The translations under genes were made by a program, and so were the position numbers. From JBASEY01 sp964404285 (lineage in GTDB: Bacteria; CSSED10-310), in assembly GCA_964404285.1 (NCBI GenBank), contig CAYOJK010000009.1, positions 1 to 64,000 of the forward strand: a stretch of DNA of 64,000 nt, in the 5' to 3' direction. Positions 17,444 to 27,800 of the stretch are shown in pieces (position 1 is the first letter of the stretch; the number at the start of each line of letters is the position of its first letter). The notes beneath the pieces are model-generated. The model made no database searches, was not told the origin of the DNA, and saw nothing but the letters and a program-made list of their open reading frames with translations.

Positions 17444-17713
17444 TCAATTGTCATCATAATCGTCATCATCATCAGAATCGGAATCCATTTCCAATTCATC
17501 CAACGGTTCCAAATCGATATCGTCTTTAGCCAGATCATCTTCCTCATCCACTGAAATATTGATTGGAGCAGATATTGTTGTTTTTAGCGCTTTTTTGCGG
17601 ATTTTTGAGCTTCCGCATTTGGGGCATGTTGCTGGATTGCGGTTCATATCATAGTATTTTGTCCCACAATCATCGCAAATCAGCCGTTTTCCTAATTGTG
17701 ACGTCTGATCCAT
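17444..17713 (-). CDS. FYDLN-acid/TIGR02300-type zinc ribbon protein
   Basis: An 89-residue protein with an N-terminal zinc ribbon (ICDDCGTKYYDMNRNPATCP, then CGSS), in which two CxxC knuckles flank the YYDMN variant of the family's FYDLN word. The C-terminal half is highly acidic, ending in runs of Asp. AGGAG lies seven bases before the ATG. The family is widespread in Proteobacteria and relatives and has no established function; the acidic tail suggests contact with a basic protein partner. It converges with the large membrane protein gene and diverges from thiI. Confidence 0.85.
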   Translation of the reverse strand: MDQTSQLGKRLICDDCGTKYYDMNRNPATCPKCGSSKIRKKALKTTISAPINISVDEEDDLAKDDIDLEPLDELEMDSDSDDDDDYDDN

Positions 17714-17940
17714 GCTTCATCTCCTATCACGTTATCAAGAACCCGCGACAAACGGGCACTGCAGTTCTCTATGCCCAGGTAAATTATTTGAACCCAGACA
17801 CCCGAGCGGATGAAGTATAAGTACTCTTGAGTAGATTTCAATAGAAAATTTTGTAAAAATAACACTGTGGCAAGGCTGAGCGCCACTTTTTATAGCAATA
17901 ATCGCTTTAACACTTTGATTTATAAGGTTATTTTTTTGCA

Positions 17941-19389
17941 ATGTCCAACGATAAAAATTCTTGCCAAACCGAGTTTATTTGTAAACCTGGTGAGTTGTTA
18001 TTGAAAAGCAAGCCGGTACGAGCGATTTTTTCCAGGCGTTTGATTCACAATTTGCGTGAAGCAGTAGGGATGCAAGCGGATATGTCGCTTGGTAAAACAT
18101 CGATTTTTCGTGAGCAGGGTATTTATACTGTTCGCACACCAGATGCATCGATTAATGAAACACTGCGTCGCGTTTTTGGAATCACATCCATCTCTACAAT
18201 CCATCGATTTGAAAGCGACGACCTGGAAGATATTGTCGCCCGCTCCAGTCAATTTTTTCAGTCGAAATTACAAGGAAAACGCTTTGCTGTCCGTTGTCAT
18301 CGAACAGGAAAGACATCTTTTCAATCGATCGATGTCGCGCGTGCTTTGGGCGCTGCCCTATTGCCTTTTTCTGATGGTGTAAATTTGAGCAACCCCGATG
18401 TGATATGCCGACTGGATATCCATGATTCGACAGTCCGACTTTACCTGGACACGCTTCCTGCTTACGGCGGACTTCCGATCGGCACCCAGGGGAAAGCAGT
18501 CGCTTTGATTTCCGGTGGCATCGACTCACCGGTCGCCGCTTGGTATGGATTGAAGCGAGGTCTGGAGGTGCATTACCTGTTTTGTAGCCTTGGAGGACCG
18601 TTGCAACTTTGGGGACCTGCATCAACAAGCAAACATTTAGCAATGAATTGGAGCTATGGTTACCAACCACAACTCTACCTGGCGGATTTCAATGAGCTAT
18701 TGTCCGAATTTAAACATTTGGACCACCGCTACCGTAACATTTTATTAAAACGATATTTTTTCCGTGCTGCCGACAAGCTTGCCGAACATATAGGCGCAGA
18801 AGTCATCATATCAGGAGAATCTTTGGGGCAGGTATCATCACAAACCTCATCGAATCTGGCCAACATATCGTTAGTGACGCCGCGCTTGATCTTCAGGCCT
18901 CTGATCGGACTGGACAAAACGGAAATAATCGCCGTTGCCAGGGAAATCAGAACTCTGGATATCAGTGAAACAGTGCCTGAATTTTGTAATATTGCCGTCA
19001 AAAAGCCCAAAACAAGCTCCCATCCTGATGATATAGAAGCCTTGGAAAATCTAATCGATAAAGATGTAGTTGAACAAGCTTGTTCAACCTGGGAAAAATT
19101 TAATTTAAGACAAATGATCCTTCCAAATCCGGATCAAAATCTCTGTATAGATCGAAAACCGGCGGGCGCTTGGCATGTTTGGATCGCTAGACCAGATATC
19201 GATACGCCAGCGCCAAAAGACGCTGATCAGGTGATTAGCATGTTGGATTTGACCCGATTTTTAAAATCTTTTTCCCGACCGGGAATTGTACTTTTCTCCT
19301 GCCCTCACGGCACGATAAGTCGTGATGCAGCAGCTTCCGCACGAAAAAAAGGAATCGATGCTTATGCTTTGATTAGTTGTGAGGACTGA
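17941..19389 (+). CDS. thiI: tRNA 4-thiouridine synthase ThiI with C-terminal rhodanese-like segment
   Basis: A 482-residue homologue of ThiI, which activates U8 of tRNA with ATP and inserts sulfur delivered as a persulfide; in some bacteria it also serves thiamine thiazole synthesis. The N-terminal ferredoxin-like and THUMP domains occupy about residues 20-165. The PP-loop ATPase signature SGGIDSPVAAW begins at residue 191. A cysteine in PEFCNIAVKKPKTSSHP matches the resolving cysteine region, and a short C-terminal rhodanese-like part ends with SCPHGTISRDAA. Its Cys454 sits where E. coli ThiI has the catalytic Cys456. A Shine-Dalgarno sequence is weak; the ATG is chosen because the alignment starts there. 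Confidence 0.92.
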   Translation: MSNDKNSCQTEFICKPGELLLKSKPVRAIFSRRLIHNLREAVGMQADMSLGKTSIFREQGIYTVRTPDASINETLRRVFGITSISTIHRFESDDLEDIVARSSQFFQSKLQGKRFAVRCHRTGKTSFQSIDVARALGAALLPFSDGVNLSNPDVICRLDIHDSTVRLYLDTLPAYGGLPIGTQGKAVALISGGIDSPVAAWYGLKRGLEVHYLFCSLGGPLQLWGPASTSKHLAMNWSYGYQPQLYLADFNELLSEFKHLDHRYRNILLKRYFFRAADKLAEHIGAEVIISGESLGQVSSQTSSNLANISLVTPRLIFRPLIGLDKTEIIAVAREIRTLDISETVPEFCNIAVKKPKTSSHPDDIEALENLIDKDVVEQACSTWEKFNLRQMILPNPDQNLCIDRKPAGAWHVWIARPDIDTPAPKDADQVISMLDLTRFLKSFSRPGIVLFSCPHGTISRDAAASARKKGIDAYALISCED

Positions 19390-19755
19390 TTTTTAGCTGA
19401 ATTAGCTTATCAGGAATCAGAGAATGGCCTATAAATCGTTATTGGAGAGAAGAAAAGCGTTTATTTTTCAATCTCCAATATCCAAATTCCAAGTATTAGA
19501 CTACAGTTTTAATAGTCCTTTAGTTTGCCTAAGAAACCCTATTTATAATAATTAACCGAAAGACCTAACCAGAAACTAGAAACCAGGAACCCGCTAAATG
19601 CAAAGCATTTTAGTACTGCGAAGCATTTCAGCAATGTTTTCTGATAACGAAAAGATTATTTGACAATCTGATCTCAAGTTTTATGATGAGGGATTGCTCT
19701 TTTCAGACTTGAAAGGCGCAGAGTTAAAAATCGCGACGATTGGGGAATGTGAACC
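19390..19755. other. Intergenic region with dispersed repeat word
   Basis: No gene is seen. The words AACTAGAAACCAGGAACCC at about 19574-19592 repeat the sequence at about 1187-1205, marking another copy of a dispersed element from the accessory patch near the left end. A following stretch contains two near-copies of GCGAAGCATTT/GCAAAGCATTT. The MATE promoter lies at the right end. Confidence 0.6.
19660..19687 (+). promoter_or_regulatory. Sigma70-type promoter of the MATE gene
   Basis: A perfect TTGACA (19660-19665), a 16-base spacer and TATGAT (19682-19687), about 70 bases before the start codon. Downstream bases before the ATG contain only a weak ribosome binding site. Confidence 0.6.
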
Positions 19756-21138
19756 ATGATTGATATGACAAAAGGGAGCCCGGCAAAGCACATACTGGTG
19801 TTCACGATTCCCATGTTTATCGGCAGCGTTTTTCAACAGTTTTATAACCTGACCGACTCGATTATTGTTGGAAAATTTCTTGGTAAAGAGGCTTTAGCTT
19901 CCGTCGGTATATCGTTTCCCATCGTGTTTCTGCTTATCGCCTTGATCATGGGCGCCACGATGGGAATAACCGTTTTGATATCGCAGTATTACGGGGCTAA
20001 AAACTTCGAGAAGGTTAAACTCTGTATCGAAACATCTTTTATTCTGCTGGCAGTCGTCGCAATTATCCTCACTATAGCCGCTCTTTTTTTAAGTGATGCC
20101 ATACTTACCTTGCTGAAAACGCCGGACGTTATTTATGCTGATGCCAGAAAATATGTGGATGTCCTTTTCGGCGGGTTGATCTTCCTATACGGGTACAACT
20201 CGATCAGCGCTATTTTGCGCGGACTTGGAGATTCTCGGACACCTTTATACCTTTTAATCTTTGCAACCCTCGTCAACATCGGCTTGGACTTGTTATTCAT
20301 CGTCGTCTTCAAATGGGGAGTCTGGGGAGCTGCCTTAGCAACGGTCATCGCCCAGGGATTCTCATTTATTGGAGGTATGCTGTATTTACAACGCATCAAC
20401 CCACTTTTCAGAGTCAATTATTTGAAGCTTCGCTTCGACAAAGACATTTTTCTTAAAAGTATCATGATTGGTATTCCCACAGGAATCCAACAAATGATTG
20501 TAAGTATCGGTATGATGGCGCTGACAAGAATCGTGAATAATTTTGGCGAGAACGCTCTTGCAGCCTATACGGCTGCCGGCAGAATCGATTCGTTCGCTAT
20601 GATGCCGGGCATGAATCTATCGATGGCCATGTCAACATTTGTCGGACAAAATATAGGCGCCGGAAAACACGAACGTGTCCGTTCCGCTATTCGCACCAGT
20701 ATTTTTATGTCCACCATTATCGCTATCTTGATATCGATTATTATCATTGTTTTCAGCAGGCCTTTGATGCTCCTTTTTGTCGATGACCCCGACGTCGTCT
20801 CGATCGGAAGAAATTACCTACTGATTGTCGGCAGGTTTTATCTCGCTTTTATGCTGATGTTTATTTTTACCGGAACACTCAGAGGCGCCGGCGATACGTT
20901 CATACCCATGTTCTTTTCGCTTTTATCATCGTGGGCGATAAGAATTCCAATCTCGGTAACCTTGTCGAAAACGATGGGAACAGACGGTATCTGGTGGGGT
21001 ATTCCAATCGCATGGATTGTGGGTCTGACATTATCCAGCATTTATTTTTTCACCGGTCGATGGAAGAAGAAGGCGCTTATAGCGCCGGTGTTGCAAGACA
21101 TAGACATTGAAATGTCTTCTATCACTTCAAGTCAATAG
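19756..21138 (+). CDS. MATE family efflux transporter
   Basis: A 460-residue, twelve-helix inner membrane protein of the multidrug and toxic compound extrusion family, which exports drugs or metabolites in exchange for Na+ or H+. It opens with the typical DMTKGSPAKHILVFTIPMF and QQFYNLTDSIIVGKFLG segments. The second MatE half begins near residue 235 with a similar sequence (IGIPTGIQQMIVSIG, then NNFGENALAAYTAAGRID). Its length fits the family, and it has its own promoter. Adjacent genes give no hint about the substrate. Confidence 0.92.
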   Translation: MIDMTKGSPAKHILVFTIPMFIGSVFQQFYNLTDSIIVGKFLGKEALASVGISFPIVFLLIALIMGATMGITVLISQYYGAKNFEKVKLCIETSFILLAVVAIILTIAALFLSDAILTLLKTPDVIYADARKYVDVLFGGLIFLYGYNSISAILRGLGDSRTPLYLLIFATLVNIGLDLLFIVVFKWGVWGAALATVIAQGFSFIGGMLYLQRINPLFRVNYLKLRFDKDIFLKSIMIGIPTGIQQMIVSIGMMALTRIVNNFGENALAAYTAAGRIDSFAMMPGMNLSMAMSTFVGQNIGAGKHERVRSAIRTSIFMSTIIAILISIIIIVFSRPLMLLFVDDPDVVSIGRNYLLIVGRFYLAFMLMFIFTGTLRGAGDTFIPMFFSLLSSWAIRIPISVTLSKTMGTDGIWWGIPIAWIVGLTLSSIYFFTGRWKKKALIAPVLQDIDIEMSSITSSQ

Positions 21139-21223
21139 ACAAGATCGATTCGAATAATTTCCTTTTCGTTGAAATACCGAAAATTGTTATTTAAAATATA
21201 AGCATTACCTCTGGGGCTGTGCT

Positions 21224-22510
21224 ATGCAGGAACATAAACATATTGCCTGGCTTCTGAGTCAGCTTACGACACTTGTTCAAAAGCAGGTCATATCTGTTGA
21301 AACGGCTGACTCCATCGACGAACACTATCGAACAGCCTTGTCCACACGATCACAATCAAATCGTATTTCACTGGTTTTTGCTATTATCGGCACGGTTCTG
21401 ATCGGCGGCGGCATCATTCTTTTTTTGACAAGACTGAATTTACCTCCGCCATATCGAGCGGTCCTTGCGTTTATTCCGTTGTTGGCAGCTCAAGTTCTAA
21501 CCCTTTATGTGGTTAAAAGCAGACCTGACAGCAGACCCTGGCAAGAAGCGGCTGCAATTGTACACACTCTGATGGTTGGAGTTTGTTTGAACCTTGTCGA
21601 ACAGGCATATTATCTTCCTAAATCAGATTCATCTTTCCTGTTGACGTGGCTTATATTAATACTGCCGTTGTCTTGGATAATGAAATCGGTCAGCGTTCAA
21701 ATTATGCTGCATATCGGTACAATCTCATGGTTTTTCCAAGTCCAAGACTCGATATCACGCAATCTGATCTTCCTGATCCTCACCCTTTTGCTGACACCGG
21801 CCGTTATCCGAATACCTCGGTTGTCTGTTCCCTATTCCGGCAATATCGTCACGCGCTGGTCGGCTGCTCTTGCCTTGGCGGCTACCGTTCCCAACCACCT
21901 GATACGGGATGCAGGTTCGACCATATTGATTTGTTTTTCCTTACTTTTCAGCATCTATCCGTTGCTTGAGATGACCCGGCATTCCCCCAAAAAGCCATTA
22001 TTTGAAAAACCATTTACCGTTATAGGAAATACCGGTATTTGCATCATTCTTTTTCTGTGCACATACCCCGGTATATTGTCGGAATTTGTCCTACCTCATG
22101 AATCATTCAACAACCTATTCGTCATCACCGTTCTGTTGTTGCTTGGAATAATCATGCTTGTTGTTCGAAGACAAAATCTCACTCTTGTCGGATGGATGAC
22201 AAGCATATCCGGACCCCTAACATTTTTTTCTGCTCTGATTGCGTCCAAAACTTTATTCAAACCATTTTTTTACTGGTTTTTCACCGCCTGGCTCGCTGCA
22301 TGGAGTGTGGCAATATTGGCGGCAGGATTCAAAGAACGACGCTTAGCACAAGTCAACCTGGGCGTCTCTATCCTGCTTGTCCATATATTTGTACAGTTTA
22401 TGCGGACGGATATCGGCGCTCTTTCCAGAAGTCTGGTTTTCATAGTTCTTGGTGTTCTTTTCCTTAGCCTTAATCGCTTCTTTTTACGACGCTGGAGACT
22501 TTCACCATGA
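21224..22510 (+). CDS. DUF2157-type multi-pass membrane protein
   Basis: A 428-residue protein that starts with a soluble helical segment typical of DUF2157 (WLLSQLTTLVQKQVISVETA), followed by about twelve membrane helices. The first helix carries the family-like stretch FAIIGTVLIGGGIILFLTRL. Its stop overlaps the start of the next gene, a GDYXXLXY protein; this pair is a recurrent bacterial arrangement of unknown function at the inner membrane. No enzymatic residues are recognised. Confidence 0.85.
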   Translation: MQEHKHIAWLLSQLTTLVQKQVISVETADSIDEHYRTALSTRSQSNRISLVFAIIGTVLIGGGIILFLTRLNLPPPYRAVLAFIPLLAAQVLTLYVVKSRPDSRPWQEAAAIVHTLMVGVCLNLVEQAYYLPKSDSSFLLTWLILILPLSWIMKSVSVQIMLHIGTISWFFQVQDSISRNLIFLILTLLLTPAVIRIPRLSVPYSGNIVTRWSAALALAATVPNHLIRDAGSTILICFSLLFSIYPLLEMTRHSPKKPLFEKPFTVIGNTGICIILFLCTYPGILSEFVLPHESFNNLFVITVLLLLGIIMLVVRRQNLTLVGWMTSISGPLTFFSALIASKTLFKPFFYWFFTAWLAAWSVAILAAGFKERRLAQVNLGVSILLVHIFVQFMRTDIGALSRSLVFIVLGVLFLSLNRFFLRRWRLSP

Positions 22511-23049
22511 TCAAATCCTATTGGAAGCTTCCGTTACTTCTGATCATTCTGGCGATTCAACTCATCGTTCCGGCTGGTAAAATTCTGCGCTATCAAAACA
22601 CATTGAAAAAAGGAACTCCCTACAAATTTCGGGTCAAATCATATGATTTAAAGAAACTGGAAATGGGTCGGTACATTTATCTGAATTACATTTTTGACTA
22701 CCCGGCGGACAAGATGATCGATCCTCTATCGCGTTATGGCGTGCTGACCGTCAACAACGAGGGGTATGCCGAACTGGCGGAAATCAGTATGACAGCGCCG
22801 GATTCATCCAAAGACTTTATACTGATCTCGATGCGACACAACACACCATATATTGACTTCAATCGATATTATATCGACAGTCGGCTATCTGTAAAATCAG
22901 CCCAGGGTGATTTGAGCCGATTGCTGAAACAAAGCGCTGTTATTCAAGCAGATTTACGTGTATATAAAGGCAGAGCAGTCATAGAAAACATCTTTCTGGA
23001 CGGTATTCCATTGATTGACGCTCTCCTTACAGAAAAAAGCTCCCCATGA
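22507..23049 (+). CDS. GDYXXLXY domain protein
   Basis: A 180-residue protein with one N-terminal membrane anchor (LPLLLIILAIQLIVPAGKIL) and an extracytoplasmic beta-rich domain. The signature region reads LEMGRYIYLNYIFDYP, a match to the G-[DR]-Y-x-x-L-x-Y motif of the family. A second beta segment (VIQADLRVYKGRAVIENIFLDGIP) near the C-terminus is also typical. It overlaps the DUF2157 gene by four bases. The partner relation is known for the family, but the role is not. Confidence 0.85.
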   Translation: MIKSYWKLPLLLIILAIQLIVPAGKILRYQNTLKKGTPYKFRVKSYDLKKLEMGRYIYLNYIFDYPADKMIDPLSRYGVLTVNNEGYAELAEISMTAPDSSKDFILISMRHNTPYIDFNRYYIDSRLSVKSAQGDLSRLLKQSAVIQADLRVYKGRAVIENIFLDGIPLIDALLTEKSSP

Positions 23050-23062
23050 CGCATAGCGTCAT
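23046..23062. repeat. Perfect short hairpin at the end of the DUF2157 unit
   Basis: ATGACGC-ATA-GCGTCAT is a seven-base-pair stem with a three-base loop that overlaps the stop codon. T-rich but not uniform sequence follows, so it may slow or stop transcription before the PUFA synthase unit; a strong intrinsic terminator is not clear. Confidence 0.4.
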
Positions 23063-23100
23063 ATCCCATTGATTCTTTTCATTATTTTCTTGTTTCAATC

Positions 23101-23129
23101 TTGATATTCACCTGGTTATCTGATAACAA
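23101..23129 (+). promoter_or_regulatory. Weak candidate promoter with 13-base palindrome before the PUFA synthase genes
   Basis: TTGATA (23101-23106), a 17-base spacer and a poor -10 (TAACAA). The palindrome GTTATCTGATAAC (23115-23127) is perfect around its central T and overlaps the -10 box, which would suit an operator. It starts 48 bases upstream of the chosen start codon of the first synthase gene. Confidence 0.4.
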
Positions 23130-23162
23130 AACTGATGTGTTTTTCAGGGAGTGCAACTTTTT

Positions 23163-24809
23163 ATGACGCAATTTACATCACATTTTTTTGCTGAACTCGG
23201 CTGGTGGCATCCGGAAGATGCGTTCTCACCGCTAGATTTTACGACTTTGCTGAATCGGCTTTCTTATATCAGCCAACCGATTACCGTCTTTCAATCGGAT
23301 TCCGGGCCCTGTCTAGCAGATACCAGAGGATCTCGATTTTTCTCCAAACCTGACAATAGCCGTGTTTATCCTGTTATCGCGCATGCCCCTTCCTGCCCAG
23401 TCGAACGTCTAGGCGATGTCTCATTCTGCCGTGACTGGAATATGCGTTACCCGGCAATGACGGGCTCGATGGCCAACGGTATCAGTTCGATCGATCTGAT
23501 TACAGCCATGGCCAATGCGGGAATGATGGGATTTTATGGATCAGCCGGAGAAAGTATAGCGACAATCGAAAGCGTCATCGATACACTCAAACGTCGTTGT
23601 GGAAACTTGCCCTGGGGGATCAACCTGATTCATACTCCCCAGGAGCCCCAGCAGGAAAAATATTTAGTCGATACCTTGCTTCATCACAACGTGCATAGAA
23701 TAGAAGCATCTGCATTCCTAACTATGACGCGGGACTTAGTGCGTTATCGTGCCAAGGGTATTCATCGTAACTCCGATGGCGAAATTGTTGTTCCGAATCA
23801 AGTTCTGGCGAAAGCGTCCAGAGTTGAAATAGCGGAAAAGTTTTTATCTCCACCACCGGAATCCATTTTACGGGAATTGGTTGCAAGCGGTGATATTTCG
23901 GAAGCTGAAGCAGAACTCGCTCAGACCATACCAATAGCCCATGATATAACTGCTGAAGCGGATTCAGGCGGTCACACCGATAATCGTCCACTGGTAGGTG
24001 TATTGCCCTCCTTTCAAGCCATTGCCCGCGACTGTATGGAAAAATACCGTTATTCGCAGAATTTGCGTGTGGGCGCTGCCGGCGGTATCGGTACACCAGC
24101 AGCGGCAGCAGCGGCTTTCGCTATGGGCGCCGGATGGGTGGTAATGGGTTCGATCGCTCAAGCTGCAATCGAATCAGGAACATCCGATATCGTCCGAAAC
24201 ATGCTTGCAAAGGTGGAACAGGCCGAAATTACGATGGCGCCCGCGGCAGATATGTTCGAAATGGGCGTCAACTTGCAGGTTTTAAAGCATGGAACTCTGT
24301 TTCCAATGCGCGCCAGAAAGCTGTATGAACTGTACAGGGAAAACGATAGCCTTGAAACAATTCCTGTCCGTGACAGAATGCAGCTTGAAAAAACCATCTT
24401 TCGGGCTTCTCTTGATCAGATTTGGCAAGAAACAATCACTTTCTGGAAACAACGAGACCTTTCTCAAATCGAACGGGCTGACCGCGATGCAAAGCACAAA
24501 ATGGCGCTGACTTTTCGATGGTATCTAGGTCTTTCATCCCGTTGGGCAAATGCCGGCGTAGCAGATCGGCAACACGATTACCAAATCTGGTGTGGTCCGG
24601 CTATGGGCGCTTTCAACCAGTGGACACGTGGCAGCTTTCTTGCCGAGGCCGCCAATCGAACGATCGAGACAATGGCAATGAATGTTCTGTGGGGAGCAGC
24701 GGTACTGTTTCGACGCCATAATTTGCAAGCTCATAACCTGCAAATCCCTCAAAAACTGATGGATATAAAACCACAATCAATCACGGATATCCGTTCTTTT
24801 ATTAAATAA
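23163..24809 (+). CDS. pfaD: PUFA/polyketide synthase trans-enoyl reductase (PfaD family)
   Basis: A 548-residue flavin-dependent enoyl reductase of the PfaD family, which reduces enoyl intermediates held on the acyl carrier domains of the partner synthase. The ATG at 23163 is chosen over the in-frame GTG at 23151 because GGGAG lies about 10 bases before the ATG but touches the GTG. Recognisable FMN TIM-barrel features include NGISSIDLITAMANAGMMGF, a RIEASAFL strand, GGHTDNRPL and the glycine-rich GAAGGIGTPAAAAAAFAMGA. The C-terminal helical part, with DYQIWCGPAMGAFNQW, is specific to PfaD proteins. It is the first of three genes, with the next starting 13 bases later. Confidence 0.95.
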   Translation: MTQFTSHFFAELGWWHPEDAFSPLDFTTLLNRLSYISQPITVFQSDSGPCLADTRGSRFFSKPDNSRVYPVIAHAPSCPVERLGDVSFCRDWNMRYPAMTGSMANGISSIDLITAMANAGMMGFYGSAGESIATIESVIDTLKRRCGNLPWGINLIHTPQEPQQEKYLVDTLLHHNVHRIEASAFLTMTRDLVRYRAKGIHRNSDGEIVVPNQVLAKASRVEIAEKFLSPPPESILRELVASGDISEAEAELAQTIPIAHDITAEADSGGHTDNRPLVGVLPSFQAIARDCMEKYRYSQNLRVGAAGGIGTPAAAAAAFAMGAGWVVMGSIAQAAIESGTSDIVRNMLAKVEQAEITMAPAADMFEMGVNLQVLKHGTLFPMRARKLYELYRENDSLETIPVRDRMQLEKTIFRASLDQIWQETITFWKQRDLSQIERADRDAKHKMALTFRWYLGLSSRWANAGVADRQHDYQIWCGPAMGAFNQWTRGSFLAEAANRTIETMAMNVLWGAAVLFRRHNLQAHNLQIPQKLMDIKPQSITDIRSFIK

Positions 24810-24821
24810 AGAGGTAAAACA

Positions 24822-27800
24822 GTGAAACAAAAATCATCACATCAATTAGCCCCTATCGCTATCACAGGCATTGGTTGCCTGTTTCCAAAAGCGTCAGATA
24901 AATCAATGTTTTGGGCAAACATCAAAAACGGTGTGGACTGTATAACGGAGGTTCCTCAAACGCACTGGTCGGTCGATGATTATTATGATCCCGATCCGAA
25001 CCGGCCGGATTATACCTATTCTCAAAAAGGTGGTTTTCTGGATCCCGTGCCGTTCGACCCAATGGAATTCGGCATCGCTCCGAATACACTGGAAGCTACC
25101 GACACATCACAATTACTCGCTCTACTGGCGGTGAAACAGGCATTGATCGATGCGGGTTACACGAATGGCAGAAATCTCGATCGAGATCGAGTCAGTGTCA
25201 TTCTTGGCGTGACGGGCTCTCAACAACTGGTGATACCGCTTGGAGCTCGTCTTTATCATCCTATGATAAGAAAAACCCTGATGGAGTGTGGCCTGACGGA
25301 TATTGAAGCTGAGGAAATCACTCGCAGAATCAACCATAAGCTCGTCGGTTGGCAGGAAAGCTCTTTTCCAGGACTGTTGGGTAATGTCGTCGCTGGAAGA
25401 GTGACCAACAGGTTTGACTTCAAAGGAAGCAATTGCGTAGTGGATGCGGCTTGTGCCGGTTCACTTGCTGCCGTTCAAACATCCTGCATGGAATTGCAAA
25501 CCGGCAAATCGGACCTGGTCATTTCGGGCGGTGTCGACACATTCAACGATATCTTTATGTATATGTGTTTCAGTAAATCCAAAGCATTGTCGCCTTCCGG
25601 CCATGCCCGCCCATTCGATAAATCTGCTGATGGCACAACGATTGGTGAAGGCGTCGGCGTCATTTTTTTAAAGCGACTTGAGGATGCAGAACGGGATGGC
25701 GACACCATTTATGCGGTAATCAAAGGTTTCGGTTCATCGAGTGATGGTAAAGGCAACGCGATATATGCGCCGTCCGCCGCCGGACAAAAGAAAGCTCTTG
25801 AACGGGCGTATGCTGAGGCGGGATTTACACCTGCTACGGTAGAATTTGTCGAAGCTCACGGTACCGGCACACCAGTTGGAGATGCCGTTGAACTGCAAGC
25901 TCTTACCAATGTCTTTCGTCAAGCAAGACCCAACAATGTCTGGTGTGCTCTCGGATCGGTAAAAGCGCAGATCGGGCACGGTAAAGCAGCCGCCGGAGTC
26001 GCCGGCCTGATCAAAACCGCTCTTGCCCTGCACCACAAAGTAATTCCACCCGTCGTCAATGTCACTCAGCCTGCGTCGTCTCTGGAAAACGGACAATCAC
26101 CTTTTTATCTGCCAACGGAACAGCGCCCCTGGCTGGCAACAAAGGAATATCCTCGACGAGCCGCGGTGAGCTCTTTCGGTTTCGGCGGCAGTAATTACCA
26201 CTGCGTTTTGGAAGAACACTCCAGAACAGCTCCACAACCTGACTGGGACCCAAATGTTCAGATTCTGGCTTTCTCAGCCAAAGATACCGAAACTCTGACA
26301 AAACAGCTGAAAAATTGGACAGTGCCTGAAACATTAGATAACCTGCGCTCCTCAGCTCAGCAAACACGTAAACAGTTCAATCCAAAAGATGATCATCGAT
26401 TACTCATGGTCGTAACCAATCTTTCTGAAATCCAGAAGATGATCACCGCAGCGCTGAATCGACTTGAAACCCTGCCCAATGAAACCTGGGAAACACCAGA
26501 TGGCATATATTATGGACTCGGCAATACTCCAGGTAAACTTGCCGCCGTTTTTCCGGGTCAAGGAACACAATATCCTGGTATGCTTCGAGATATCGCCTGC
26601 AGATTTCCCATATTTCAGGAGATTTTAGCTGCTGCTGATCAGGCATTCTCGAATTATTCTAAAGAATCTGTTCGGCTCAGCGACGTGATTTATCCACTAT
26701 CGACGTTTTCCAAAGAACAAGCTGATGAACATATCGAAAAACTCAAACTGACCCAATACGCTCAACCAGGAATAGGCGCCGTCAGTATCGGAGCCTGGTT
26801 TGTCTTGACCCAGCATTTCAATTTGAAATTCGACGCCGCCGCCGGACACAGTTATGGCGAAATTTGCGCTCTTTGCGCATCGAACATGATTACACCCGAA
26901 GAATTTTACGATCTATCCGCTCTTCGAGGCCAATTGATGAGCGCTGGAGAGGAAGATCGAGGCGGCATGGCAGCAGTCCAAGCCTCACTGGATAAAATTG
27001 CCAGCATCCTCGAAGAAAACAATCTCGATCTTGTCATCGCGAACAAAAATGCACCGGAACAAGCTGTCATCTCAGGTCGATTAGACGAAATCGACAGAGC
27101 CGTCGAGTGTTTCAAAGAACATCGGATTCCGGTAGTGCCTCTTAAGGTGTCGGCGGCATTCCATAGTCCGTTGATAGCTGATGCGACCAGACCATTTGGG
27201 GAACATCTCAATAAAATCAAGTTTAAAAAAGCTGATTTTCCGGTTTACTCCAATACAACCGGTCAAAAATATCCATCTCAACAGAAAAAAATTCAAGAGC
27301 TTCTGGCATCACAATTGGAAAAACCTGTTGAGTTTGTTTCCGAAATTCAACGGATGGCTGAAGATGGAATTAGCACAATTGTCGAGATTGGTCCCGGCAA
27401 GCGGATGAGTGGTCTGATGCGTTTAATTCTTGAAGGGTCCGGTATTCATTTGTTGGCGCTGGATAGCTCTTCAGGAAAAAGAAGCGGTTCTGTTGATATG
27501 GCACGCATTTTGGCGGAGTTGGCCCGCTTTGGATACCCTGTAAACTTGGTGGAATGGGATGGACAATTTGTGCCCAAACCGCTGGAAAAAACCAGCAAAG
27601 CACAGGTTACCCTTACAGGCACAAATTATGTTCGCGAAAAACCGGCCTTAGCATCGTTTTCCATCCAGCGCGCACCAAAAGAAACGCTTGTATCGGAGCC
27701 GACACGTGTTGCCGGATCGCTTCCCGCGACACCTGAAGCCTTTTCAGCCATTCAGCAGAACCTTGCCGGCTTACAGCGACTGCAAGAACAGACGGCGCGG

